This document shows positions 15,900-27,828 of a DNA stretch of 64,000 nt, piece after piece. The notes under the pieces are model-generated. The model had not been told where the DNA came from. It made no database searches and was given only the letters and a program-made list of their open reading frames with translations. The DNA lies in NCBI GenBank assembly GCA_900175165.2, contig FWWN02000687.1:176515-240514 (forward strand), given 5' to 3'. The DNA comes from Rhizomucor pusillus. Its lineage: Eukaryota > Mucoromycota > Mucoromycetes > Mucorales > Lichtheimiaceae. The first letter of the stretch is position 1; each line of letters begins with the position of its first letter. Both the position numbers and the translations under genes were made by a program.

Positions 15900-17180
15900 T
15901 TAGATAGCAGAGCCTTGAACAGCGTAGACGAAATTCTTTATCATTTGGAATCGATGAATATATGCTTCTTCCAGATGCGTGGTATCCACGTTTGAGATAA
16001 CTTCCTTGACGTTTCGGCCGTAAATGATACGAAACAATGCATGAATTGTGTAAGTGTTGTGCCTATCTTCTTGCATCATGTTTATGCAATTCTCGAATTC
16101 CGTGATTATCCAATTGTCAATTCCACCTTCTTCCAAGCGATCGATTAAGATGTTGACCTGGATACCCATTAAATGTGCTCGGGTCACCTCGTTTTCTTCA
16201 TTGCGGTATTGCTCTCTTAGGGCATCCAATAGAGGTGCATCAACTTTGTCGACTTCCTGAGTCGGGTCCTCAACGTGTAAATCGATCAGCACTTGCACCC
16301 GATGGGATGGCTCAATAATCGAGAGATTAAGATACGGTAGAATTACTTTTGCCTTCTCGACGTCTGGGTCATGCACTATTGCTTCGAACTCACGTCGGGC
16401 TAGCAGCTGGAGCTGCTTATTATCTCCTGAAATTTGAAGCAGCTGTACAGAGTTGTGTCATGTTGCAAAGTTCTTAGTTATGATTTAATTATGAGAAAGC
16501 TTACCCTAAAAAATTTGTAGAACAAATCGCTGTCATCGGATATCACCCTATACACTTTTGAGTATAGAGTTATCGCATCCTCCAGATGCTTCTCCGTTGG
16601 TTCCGCCATGTATTGATCATAACAGGCCGTACAAAGCAGCTGTTGGACATTGGCGGAACTGTAGTAACGTTCCATATGCATACGTCTGAAGCAAAATGGT
16701 CAATATACGACAATGAAGAAATGGATGATGATATGAAAGCCGTCCTTACAATTCAATTTCCTTAATTACTTTGCGATAGTTTCCCTGCTCCAATAAAGAC
16801 TCCATCCAAGCTACGAATATATCCCGTTTCTAATTGCTCATGAGCCATGTGATAGGAATACAGTTTTGCAATTTTCATGTGTTTTACCTCTGCTTGTGCG
16901 CTGCAGCTAACATACGCGCGCTCCAGAAATTCAGGAACTCTCGCCGGACGCGTGGCTTTCAAGATCTCGACACCGATCTAATCCAGAGATTGTTAAGATT
17001 ACGGATCAAAGCTGAAGACAATCTATAGCTTACTTTGTAGTATTTAGCTATGCCCGACGATTGAACCAGTCTTTCCAATGCTAACCATGCTTGTTCATAG
17101 TCTTGGCTCGCCAACGAAACATGGAGTTGCTGTTCGAGGTCTTTCTTTGCTGTACGATCCAATTTTTCTCCAGAAGACAT
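15900..17180 (-). CDS. Unrecognised all-helical (TPR-like) protein
   Basis: The five exons are 17180-17034, 16977-16888, 16799-16750, 16685-16505 and 16442-15900, giving about 336 aa; all splices keep frame. The start is the ATG giving MSSGEKLDRT. The protein looks entirely alpha-helical, with paired amphipathic helices of TPR/PCI character (YEQAWLALERLVQ, LLEQGNYRKVIKEIEL, EDAITLYSKVYRVI). It has no signal peptide or membrane segment. The last exon, 180 residues, is the longest and ends FVYAVQGSAI. I cannot name the family; a subunit of a PCI, trafficking or Get4-like complex is possible but not shown. Its 3' end is 85 bp from the end of the convergent proline-rich gene. Confidence 0.78.
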
Positions 17181-17370
17181 TGACCCAACGATCAAGTGAG
17201 GAAAGACCAGTGTGAGCAATGAAGTAAACCAGCGTTTTTCTCCGCAAAGAGGTGTTGGGATTAGTGCATGAATCGCAGTGTATTTACTGTTAAGAAAGGA
17301 TTAGAATCATGTACAAGTTTGGAGAGGGAAAGAGGGTAGGAGACTAAGGAGATATTTAAAGTACATTGCT

Positions 17371-17746
17371 CTACCAAGTCTGTTGAGCCGAAGGGTGATC
17401 ATGGTCCATAGTGTCAGACGAGGGGACACTGGAAACTGAAGTCGAAGGTGGTGTGGATGTGTTGAGGTTGGTCTTTGCGTTTCCATTCGCGTTCACTGCG
17501 GCTTGATGAAGCAACAAAAGACTGCGCAGTTGTCCAGGAGTCAAGGAAGGTTGCGAAGACGACTGACCATTAAAGGATGATGAACTGCCATCCGCGACCA
17601 TGCCCATCCAGGAGAGGTCGGGGGCACTGCCGACAGTAGGCAAAGTGTTGGGTGGCGAAGTCATGGATGGTTGCAAGGATGGGCGTTGATTATTTGGAAG
17701 TATGCTTCGCGGCTGGGCATGTTGTGGTTGTTGTTGCTGCTGCTGC

Positions 17747-17783
<37 letters not shown>

Positions 17784-20024
17784 GAGGTAACAAAATGTGT
17801 CTAAATCCATCACTGGACGACATGGACTGGTTAGGTAACGACCCTGCAATCATGATAGCAGAAGGCTGATTTTTGCCGTTCTTATCCTGCGTCTTCTTTT
17901 TATCCTCACTGGTCAGCGAGTGTCGCCGTTGACGCTTATTGATAGCCTGGCCTCCCCATCGGGAAGGACCAGTAAAGACTATAGGCCTTGCGTTCGGGAT
18001 GTTTGTAGCAGACGGGGGTACTCCGGACTTGCTACCCAAACTGGGTGCAATGTTGACCATACCGGCAGTGCTCGAACGTTTTCCTATCACACCCATTGAT
18101 CCTCCCTGAGCTGCCACTGCTGCTGCTGTAGTCGTCAGGTTGGAACTTGTAGGTGACTGTGATTGCATGTAGCCAGCTTTTCCCTTGTTAGCTGTGCCTG
18201 GACCGTTGTTGCCGCTGCTGTTATTGCGTGCGTCGTTGACGTTAGTTCCTTTGTTTGCGTTGCTTCCACCCCGGTTACGCTTCTTTATCACGTCAGTCTT
18301 GAGACTCAAGGGTCGTACCACACCGTGAAGTTTCAGGAACAATCCACAAGCATTACACAGAGGCTGTCCCTCGGGGTTGCGACGCCACAGCGGAGTAGTC
18401 GAAGTGCCACAGTTCGTGCAGCGAGTTTGATCCTTCTTTGACATATCGTCGTTCTTCTTGGTGGCATTCATCTTTGGAGGGGTCGAAAGCTTTGGAGAAC
18501 CTTGTTTCGTATCCACCCCCCGTGGAATCGACATGCGTTCAGGTCCTTGCTGACCAGGATGCGTTGCCAATGGGTGCTGGAGAGGATGAGTACCACCGAC
18601 TATCAAAAGAGATATCAGAGTGCCGTCGCGGCTTCACATTTCACTGCCATTACATACCTGGGGAGGTGCCAAAATTACCAGTTTCCTGACTGATCAATTG
18701 ACTGGGATTAATATGGGATAAGGACGCATCGTTGCCGCCAGCGTTCTGATTTTGCAAAAGTGACGAAAATAGACTGCTTTCCATAGTGCCAAAATTTCCA
18801 GGTGGCGTGCCGACGGCAGCACCACTCGCATACATGGAGAAGAGTTCTTCAAAACTCATGGCACCTGGATTCATGGGACCTGCACCGAAGCGTAGGGGAG
18901 AAGCAGGGTCGAATGGTGGTGGCGAACCGCTGCCTGCATCTGCAGATGACATATAAAGGGAAGACGACCGCGCCTGCGAGGCCGTTGAGGATTGATTAGC
19001 ATTCGATGGAGCCCCTGAAAACTGACTGCCATGGAGAGATGCTTGCTGATTATGATACGTTGGTAGAGAATGGCTAAGAAACGATGTATCGTGAGGTGTT
19101 CCGTACGATGAAGGTACTGATAAGGGGGATGTAGGGTCCTGCTGACTATTTGAGCTGTGACCATGGTAATCATCATCCATATCGGAATCAGTCGGCATAT
19201 CAACAGGAATGGTGATGCTGTTTGTACTGTTGACAGGTGGAAAGTAGGAATTAGCATTCTCCAAATTCTAAAAATAGCAGTGAGTATAACGCATTCGTTA
19301 GAACATCGAAAATATAGTTTCATACACTGGCATTGGGAGTTGAGACCTGGGAGGAAGAAGTGGTTGCACGAGTGGAACCATACACAAAAACACACTTGTT
19401 ACGAGGTTGTGACAGATGACGACTCTGGCGGGGTGTTGTCGCACCTGGACTGACCATGCCTGATCGCTGGAAAGGCGGGCCCCCGCTGAAGAAATCTATC
19501 ATGTAAGGTGGTGCAGACGACGATAGCAGCTCGGTGGTGTCATCCGGCGCCGGCGGGGAAGCAGCCGCCGAAGGTTCAGGCGTGCTGGAGGAATCAACGT
19601 ACATTTTAGAGTCTTCCGCATCATTCTCTTTCTCGCTGGATGGCGTAGATGGTGCTGATGACTTGGACTTGTTCTTGTTAAGGGTCATAGCCATCATTCT
19701 CCAAGTCAAATTCTCCATCCGGGAAGCATTCGGCAAGGTATCCTTGGCTTTCGTGTACAGTCGCCACACCTGCGTTGCAAGGGGGTCCTTTTTGCTCTTT
19801 TCATCGGCCTCGTCGCTTAACGGCTCCTCGGTATCAGAGTCAGAGTCGCGCATAGCCGCTGCGCCCTTGGGTTTCTTTGGAGGAAACAGAGAATCTGACA
19901 AGAGAACTGCAGCGATTCCTGACGGAGTCGATGGCGACAACGCGGAAGCTTTCAAGTCCTTTTCCGTGGGCTTCTCTATATCCTTTATGCGCAGGCTAGG
20001 ACGTTTTTTGTTTCCAGAGTCCAT
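17371..20024 (-). CDS. areA: AreA/NIT2-type GATA nitrogen regulator
   Basis: The three exons are 20024-19326, 19267-18658 and 18599-17371, giving about 845 aa. The zinc finger near residue 497 is CTNC, a 17-residue loop containing TPLWRR, then CNAC, followed by a basic tail ([16 protein letters not shown]). This is the fungal class IVa GATA finger of AreA/NIT2/Gaf1. Residues about 80-115 ([20 protein letters not shown]) match the fungal AreA N-terminal DUF1752 motif, which supports nitrogen regulation. Most of the rest is low-complexity Ser, Thr, Asn, Pro and Gln. A run of about 18 Gln lies near residue 709, encoded by mixed CAA/CAG codons. The start is ATG 20024; longer upstream frames begin at non-ATG codons. 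The family is known to be controlled by TORC1 and nitrogen; nothing in the DNA shows this directly. Confidence 0.9.
17727..17785 (-). repeat. CAA/CAG trinucleotide repeat (poly-Gln) inside the GATA gene
   Basis: A run of CAA and CAG codons on the minus strand encodes about 18 Gln. Codons are mixed, with a CAG block inside CAA blocks, which limits slippage. Length variation between strains is likely. Confidence 0.85.
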
Positions 20025-21735
20025 GTTGCCATTGACCGTTGAAAAAAAGCAGGCCGGTCGCTTTTCCGCTTTGATCGTATTAGGAAGGCAAAAGTGGATT
20101 GAAGACAAATCAGAAGCTTTTCTGTCTTTGAATTATGAGTTCATATGGAAGGTATATTTTGCTTACTGAAGCCGGCTGACTCGGTGACAGCCAAAATGGA
20201 CATCTGATCTACTCAACATGGGCTATTGCGAACGTTAATTATTGAAGTGTTTTTGATGCTCAGTGAACCATCAATCTTCTTCCTTTTAACCAATTTGGAA
20301 GCTCTGCAAATGGTGTATGTAGCTTTACAAGAACTCTGATAGCTTAAACGTGGGAAAGCATACTTTCCTTTGTTTTGATTTGGGAATGCGGGATGACGAA
20401 GTATTACAGTGCCATTCGGGTTCGGAGAAAAAGCTTCTTTAGGAACAATCTCGTTTGGTCCCGTTCTTATTCGAGTGTTTGTTCGTCAAGGAGGATCTCC
20501 ACGGTACCGATTCATCTAATTGTCTGATCTTGAAAGATGGATGTCCGAGTAACGATACCATGCATTTATTCGGCTGATTCTACTGGACATGATCGGAATT
20601 GTCCCCAAAATTCTGCAATCGCTGAAGATCTCCTTGTCTCGGAGCACAATCGTTATCGTTACATCTTTTGTGTTCCCTTCTTCGGGTCGCCGTTTCGAGG
20701 TGACAAACCGTTTGCTGCTATAGCAAAACCTCACCTATGCAACAGCAGCTCACGCACACGTCAGTCTCGCTGCCTCTTCTCGCTTCACGCTGAAAAAAAG
20801 AGCTTCCTCCACGCTTGAAACATTACTTCCCAGCCAAGTCGACCTTTGGAACTCAAACTGCTTTCATTCAACAGGTTGAATTTGCTGTGCTGATGATGTC
20901 AGTAATAATTGATTGGGTCACAGTCCCTCAATTTCATCGCCGTTGCAATGTAGGCAATTTGTTCACATGCCTGTAGCATTTGCTACGCGCTAGTCGCCAC
21001 GGATATTGTATCCCTGGCGTGCTACATGGATCCAAGTCTCGTTACCGTTGCAAAGATTAGATCTAGTTATCTATGATGCAATGCGTGGAGTAATCAAGCC
21101 AGTACAGTAGCTGTTTCCTCGTTAGCACAAGAGCATCGATGATGGAGTTCAGGGCAAAAGCGCCCTTAATAACCAAACTCAGGCACGAATGAATTAAAAC
21201 GTGCCTTTTAGTTAGTCTGAGACGAATAAAGGTAACTTCTTTGCTTCGCACGTCCCAGCTCTTGTAAGAGGCACTAAGTACGATCGTACTTGACCATCAC
21301 GTTTTCCAATTCTAGAAGCATATTCTTTGCTATCCGCAAACTAACCAGCTGATATAACGTGAAAAATTTGAACCGGCAAAACTGTATGAAAGCTTTGGGT
21401 AAGTATTACAAATATTACGTTTACTGACCTCAAAATAAAGATGATGCATTTATCAGGATCCATGGGCTACATTTGTAGAACCGAAATCCAGCAGGAATGC
21501 GAATGACGGAGCTGCCTTTCTGTTGGATCTGACGGACTTTGCTCGAAAAAGAAGCTCGTCTTCCTGACTTGGGGCCGCCCGAGATATATTCAGTGGCGAT
21601 CGTCATAACGTGAGTTGTATCCTGTAATTTCACCCGGAACAAGCTCTGTTAACGCATACTTTATACCCAGACCGAAGCTTATAAACGTTTGCTTATAAGC
21701 ATATTCGTCGGCTACTAGCTGAATTCACCCCCAAG
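20025..21735. other. Long intergenic region between the GATA gene and the RhoGEF gene
   Basis: About 1.7 kb lie between two divergent genes and contain no coding stretch I can support. The region is AT-rich with scattered pyrimidine tracts and probably holds both promoters and long 5' UTRs. The length is unusual for this compact window, where divergent genes are otherwise 180-360 bp apart. This would fit a heavily regulated nitrogen regulator. Confidence 0.5.
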
Positions 21736-24700
21736 ATGTCGGAAGGACACCGAAACTTCGTCCAAGGGGAAATATACGACGACTATGCCGACCATTCTTA
21801 TCCTCCCAACTACCCAATGAAGCGAAGCTCCCAGGACCGTCCTCCAGCAATCGGGATTCCTGAGCCTTCAAACGTATGTATCGTTTGCCAAGCAGCGAAT
21901 ACGCGTCACATGACTCTGGTATGCTGACGAATATTGTGCAATGTAGGGCCATGGAATGTATATGCCTACTCCACAGTATCCACATCAATCACCAGCAATC
22001 TCTCCTGGGGGGTTTCAACCTAATGTAGACTATATGGATTATCCTCAACCATCAGCGTATCCACCGCCGCCTCTACCTCCGCGACATGTTCGCCATCCCT
22101 CGGAAGGCCGGCCTGAGAACTGGCAATACGCTGCACAACCATCACCGACGCGTTCGGGTGCGCCGCCCTTAATGCCAATGCCCATGCCTATGCCCATGCC
22201 TATGCCAATGTATCCTTCTCATCAGTATCCATCGTCCTATGGAAATCAGGCATACTCCGGACAGTCTCAGGCACCATATCCCCCTCCACACCAGCATAAC
22301 CATACAAGACCTCCAATGGCTGTCTATCCCCCACAGCAACCTCCGCAACAGCAGCAGCAATACATTACAAATGCTTATTACGATAACCGTAACCCTTATC
22401 CTCCAGAGATACCAGAGTCTCCAGGATACATGTCTCCTCGACCACAAAGATACCCTTCAATATCTAGACCTAGTGCACGGCCGTATCCAATGCCAATGCC
22501 CACACGACGCCCACAGCAGCAAACGTTTGAGAAACCAACAAGCTATCCTGCGCTCGAATCGTTCAAACCTCCATCCCAGGATTATTTTAGTAAATTTCGG
22601 TCCTCCACAGTGCAGCCTTCTTCAGCTGCAGCTGCTGAAGAGTTACATCGGGCTTCCATCAGGAAATCGTTGCACCGAGAAAATAGTGGAAGATATAATA
22701 TGAGCTCCAGCGACGAAAGCGATAATGACGACGATGGATACCTTGCCAATAAACCGTTGCCACCACCTCCGCCACCGGCAGCTCCACCTCCACCGGATGC
22801 CGATGATGAAGAAGAAGAAAAGGAGCAACAACTCCAACAAACGAACGAGCCTGATTTCCTGACGGAGGGAGACTCCACCGATCCAGCTCTTATGTCTGTA
22901 TTGTCAAAAGCATTTGTAGAACGCATAAAGGATTTGGCGAATGTTCGAGAATTGGCCAGTACCGATAAACACTCACATTTGTTCACTGGCAGAGAAGCTG
23001 TGGTAAGTGTCTCAGTAAAAGCAGTAATCAAACATCCCGCAATGTTTATTCACGATTAATGGAAATTTAGGATGTCGTTCGCGAGATATTATGGTTTCAT
23101 TATCCTCGAGAATTCTGCCTGAGAATCGTGGAGAGTCTGATGCATTGCAAGCCCGGAGGACTGTTTGTGCCTATCGAAGGATCACAGATATCCCGAAAAT
23201 CGAATATGGTTTACGATGCCCCTGATCAGATATATGCATTGACTGAAAGAAGAGCTACCGGTATCATCACTACAATAACAAAATGTTATGTATATGACTG
23301 CATTCCTGGTCAGGGCGGGTGTTATGCTCCGAGATGTCCGAACAATCCAAAGATCTTCACGACCGACATAGAGGTAAGAGTTTCGGGCAAAGAAGCTTGT
23401 TTCCAAGTTATCAGTATCTTATTGCTAGCATTGGATTAAGCATATGAGCGACGTTTCTCGAACTGTATCCATGCGAACAAAGACAGGAAACATCGAAGAT
23501 GTAAGTTAAGGCAACGGAAAAGGAGAATATATCAGTTTCTAAATAATGCATAGCTGCAATCACGTGAGGCATTCAGATTTTGGGTTACAAAAGAGTTCTA
23601 TGAAGGATTGGAAAAGCGCGAACGGGATCGTCAAGAAGCCATAAACGAAATTGTATATGGCGAAGAACTATATTTCAGAGACTTGGATATGATGCATGAG
23701 GTAGGGAGTTTTCTGAACTCTTTTGTTTGCAGAACCACCATCATTTCTTCCCTATTTAACTGTGATATTATGTATCCTTAGGCCATTGTCCTACCTTTGC
23801 AAGAGTCTGACGTGGTTCCGTCAACTGAACGCGAACTTTTTATCGATAGTATATTCCGCAACTATAAAGAGCTGCGCGAACTTAGCGTGCAGTTCTTCGA
23901 TGATTTGCTAGAACGACAAAAGGAACATGAAAATGAATGCGTCCCTGGAATCGGCGATATCCTGGTGAAGCATTTCAACAGCGACCTTAAAAGCGCTTTT
24001 GGAACATACATCCATAATGTATACTTGGCGGAATATCAAGTAGCCCATACCTCGAGAACCAACAAAAGTTTTGGACGATTCATCGAAAATATCGAAAGAG
24101 ATGAAAGGACTAGACAGGGATTCCGACATTATCTACTGCGACCAGTGATACGTGTTCAGCGGTACTCATTATTGATCAACGCTATTTTGAAAAAGACAGA
24201 CGAAGACGATCCTGATTATGAAAATTTGAAGGAAGCTGTCAAACTCGTCGAAGACATTGCAGCCTACTGTGATCAGCTATCCGAAAGCACAAAGAACAGA
24301 GTTGAGATCTTGAAATTGAACGATTCGCTCACTTGCAGACAAGGAGAAACATACGATCTGAAGTTGAACGATCCAAACCGAAGGATTTATTTCCGAAGCA
24401 AGCTACGCAAACTCGAGAGCTCTACACAGATCGATGTCATTGTATTGGATCACATTGTTCTTTTGACGAAACCGCGGCAAGTGAGAGACGGTACCGAGCA
24501 TCTGATTTGGCGGCAGCCGATACCTTTGCAAATGTTGTATGTACGAGAAATACCAAATACGTTTGATTTACCCTCGCTGCAAGCCAGCTATGGAACGGCG
24601 TACGCAACTGTCACGAATCTGCGCCATTCAGGATCCTTCAGAAGTGGCAATCCCTATATCACTTTTGTGCACCCTGGTAGACATGGAGGTCACTATCCTC

Positions 24701-26103
24701 TCGTGTGCGAGTCAAGGGATCAAAAGAACAGTCTTTTGGCAGCAATCAAGCGTGCAAGGGCGGACATCGATATGCAGACTGATGCTTTTGAACTGAATAG
24801 CCTCGAGGGCTCTTTCTTCCAAACATTGTCGGCTTTCACAGATTTGGATACTCACGGTAAAGTCAATTGTACTGTTCCTTTCGGTAAGTTTCCGCTAGCT
24901 GGTGCCACTACATGCGTGGAAGTCTAAGTGACTATCAAAATCCAGAGGGAGCCAACCATCAGCGCAAGATCGCCATTGGTACGAGCACCGGCGTCTACTT
25001 CAAGACTGTCGGTAGCGGCCGTCCACGTCTTATTATCGCCTTGAAAGATGTTACTCAAATCGGTGTCATTGAAAAGAACCAGCTTTTGATAGTACTTACA
25101 GGTAATTTGCTACAGTTTACACAATGATTGGCAAATAGTGAATTTCTGAATATGTTTTCTTACAAAAAGATGGCGAGTTGGAAGTTTATCCGCTTGATCT
25201 CTTAGAGTCGCCTATCAACACCATTGCACCGGATCGCCTGAAGCAATGTATTGCGAGACGCGTTTCTTTCTTCCAAATAGGAGTATGCAGCGGCGAAGAA
25301 CTATTGATTTATGCGCAACTTAGAACAGCCTCCACGGCTTTCACGGCTCTACGTCCGGTGCGCGAACCAGGCGATAAACATGGTCATCGGCACCGGCATA
25401 TCAGCTTGCGTGATCGAATTTTGCATCATGGGCATAGCAGCACCTGGTTCGAACAATTCAAGGCAAGTAACTAAAAATTATTGCATTTTGAGAGTATGCT
25501 TATGTATATTACAGGAATTCTTGGTTGGGGCAAAGGCATCACACGTTCACTTTTTGAAATCTAAATTCGCCGTTGTTTGTGAGCGAGGCTTTGAGATCAT
25601 TGATCCTAACAACTTGTCTTGCAGCCACAGCATTCCAAACGTGGATGATCCAAATTTCAACTTTTTACAAACGCGAGCGGATGGATTGCGTCCACTTGCC
25701 ATGTATCGAGTACACAACAAATTTTTGCTATGCTACAACAAGTTCACTTTCTTCGTCAACAATAATACGCAAGCATTGATGCCACGTGATGCCAAGTCGG
25801 CCTACCTTTGCGAGTGGGAAACAAATCCTGATCATATAGTGTATCGACACCCATACATCATCGCTATTGAACAAAGATTCATTGAGATCCGGCATGTAGA
25901 AACGGTGAGTTATTATGATTTCACGTTTATTTGGCTGCTGTCAAGCTAACCGTCGTTACACTTAGGGTGATCTTGTTCAAATTATCTCGGGCAATGATTG
26001 CCGCTTGACATATTACTGCCCTAACCCAAACATAATCCAAGGATGCATGGTGCATAACAGACAAAGACCTTTCCAAGATGTTTTCGAACTTGTAGCTCGA
26101 TGA
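21736..26103 (+). CDS. ROM2: Rho guanine nucleotide exchange factor (Rom1/Rom2 type)
   Basis: Rom-type RhoGEFs activate Rho1 in the cell-wall integrity pathway. The ten exons are 21736-21873, 21947-23002, 23071-23373, 23441-23500, 23554-23700, 23782-24883, 24946-25101, 25170-25462, 25515-25904 and 25966-26103, giving about 1260 aa. The first 400 residues are Pro/Tyr/Gln-rich with a Met-Pro repeat. A DEP domain follows (VVREILWFHYPREFCLRIVE), then the DH domain (about 535-735; RFIENIERDE, HYLLRPVIRVQRYSLL), a PH region (IDVIVLDHIVLLTK) and a C-terminal CNH/citron domain (KIAIGTSTGVYFK ... GFEIID). This order is diagnostic of the family. Intron 8 (25463-25514) appears to start with GC (GCAAGT) rather than GT. 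The symbol follows the yeast paralogue and is approximate. Confidence 0.92.
22167..22211 (+). repeat. Hexanucleotide-type minisatellite encoding (Met-Pro)n
   Basis: ATGCCN units repeat in tandem within exon 2 of the RhoGEF gene and encode alternating Met and Pro. Shorter versions of the same motif occur again near 22488-22501. Confidence 0.75.
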
Positions 26104-27828
26104 AGACCTAGAGAAACTTTATATTTTGTAACATTATTCAAATCAATGAAAGCAGGAAAATACATTGATAGCTAAATCGAAGCACGTATTAAACTCTAAA
26201 AATTAACTACATTTGATTAATGCGAAAATATGAAACAGTTCCTTTGCACAATAGACAGTTTGTTGGAGAGAAGACCGGGAAAGTGGTTTACAGCACGAAA
26301 GCATGCTATACGACAACGACAAACGGAAACCAGCTTCTTTATTCCATTCTTTCTTTGTTCAAGTACATATATAAATAGGAGAGACCTTTGTATTTACCCA
26401 TTTCATTGTTCCCATTCGTAAATACTCTAAATGACTAAATGACGAAATCATCTAAAGCGAATTCGGCATATACAGTAGACACCTGGTAGCCTGTCATTCC
26501 GGGAGTCTGTCAGTTGATCACTATATCGAGCGTATCACTATAGCGAGCACTAACTGTACTATGGTGCGGATAATCCTTAGGTAAAGAGCGATACACTATA
26601 TCTCTAATTGTGCAATCTAATGTTTCATTGGTAACATTGCTCGATCCATTACCAGTTGTCTTGGAAACAACCAAAAGAAGCTGGAAAGATTAAAGAATAA
26701 TGGCATAGAAATTGACGGATACGTCCCAAAATCAAAAGCAAACAAGGATGGAAACGCTGAAAACAGAGTCCGGTTGTTGCAACGAATGGTGCAAAGATTG
26801 CAAAAGAGGTCAAGTGCGGACAGAATATACGTCTCGCCCATATGCACCAGCAGTGACCCTCTTGCTGCCCGTGATATGCCCATGCCCATCGAGATAATTA
26901 ACTCGCTAAAGGATATACAAGGAACGATGCAAGGTACAAAGGTAAAAGACATATGGTACTACCCAAAACTTTAAATTATATATAATCCGATGGAAGACTT
27001 GCTGGCACAAATACGGGCACAAGAAAGGACATCTGTTAGGTAGCCGAAAATCAATAACAACGGCTACTTGAACTTGACGAATCAATGCACAGTACCTCCC
27101 GACAGCTGATACAACGGTTGACGACAAGAGGAAAAGCGTTTATTCTTCAGGCAGACATCAGAGAACACAATAAAGACATTTTAAAGAATCTCAACGTACT
27201 TATTGCGTTATTTCTGAATGTCACAATGGTTTTCAATTGTCGTATCGGCAGTTCATACTAGTAAAACGCATTTACAGAAATGATATCGATAGTAAATTGA
27301 GGCGTTCGCTTCATCCAGCACGTTGACGTTCTTGATATTGGAAAAGATGTAAACCCAAAAGATGCTTCGTCTGATATCGAAAACAGGGCAATCGGATTAC
27401 CTCAAAGATTGTGACACATTCGCCGCAGAAGCAGCGAGAGTGTGCAATATGTATGTTCCGTAGCTCAGCAGAAGCCATTGTCGTGATTGGTTACGAGTTT
27501 GTGTGTCGCTGCCCTGAAGATGAGCCCGTTGACCCCTGGCGAGGTAGACAACGCTAAAAAACCTAAGATGATTCCGCAGCATAGGCAAAGGAGTTTTGCA
27601 ATATCACTTTCCTCGTTGCATTTGTCCAAAGGATAATAAAGCAATGACCATAAATTTTAATCGTTACCTAAGCGCCAAATTGATGTAGCATTGACTCCTG
27701 AACTGATCTGTTCTCGAGGGGCAAAGATTCACAGTGCGTCATCCAATCGCAATCTCCGATCTTTTTTGATGCCACATGGAAGCTGTCAACCATCTCAGGA
27801 AAAGCCACGTTGCTTGACAAGATCGACA
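26104..27828. other. Gene-poor gap with mobile-element relics
   Basis: This AT-rich stretch holds no intact gene. It contains a TIR-like motif near 26514-26555 and a coding relic at 26668-26974, listed separately. Around 27000-27690 I see only fragmentary frames. The 27691-27828 part reads in frame into homoserine kinase, but its upstream codons are not needed. Confidence 0.5.
26668..26974 (+). pseudogene. Relic of an unrecognised coding sequence, probably mobile-element derived
   Basis: An open stretch of about 100 codons without an ATG reads NNQKKLERLKNNGIEIDGYV, then a basic helical segment (NRVRLLQRMVQRLQKRS), then SSDPLAARDMPMPIEIINSL and ends DIWYYPKL-stop. It looks like a genuine protein fragment with a conserved helical core, but has no start and no continuation. 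It sits in a relic-rich gap, so derivation from a repeated or transposon-linked gene is inferred. Confidence 0.4.

Noticed and set aside
27450..27530. tRNA-like start (GTTCCGTAGCTCAGCAG)
   Set aside because: No matching acceptor stem, anticodon arm or GGTTCGA T-loop follows.
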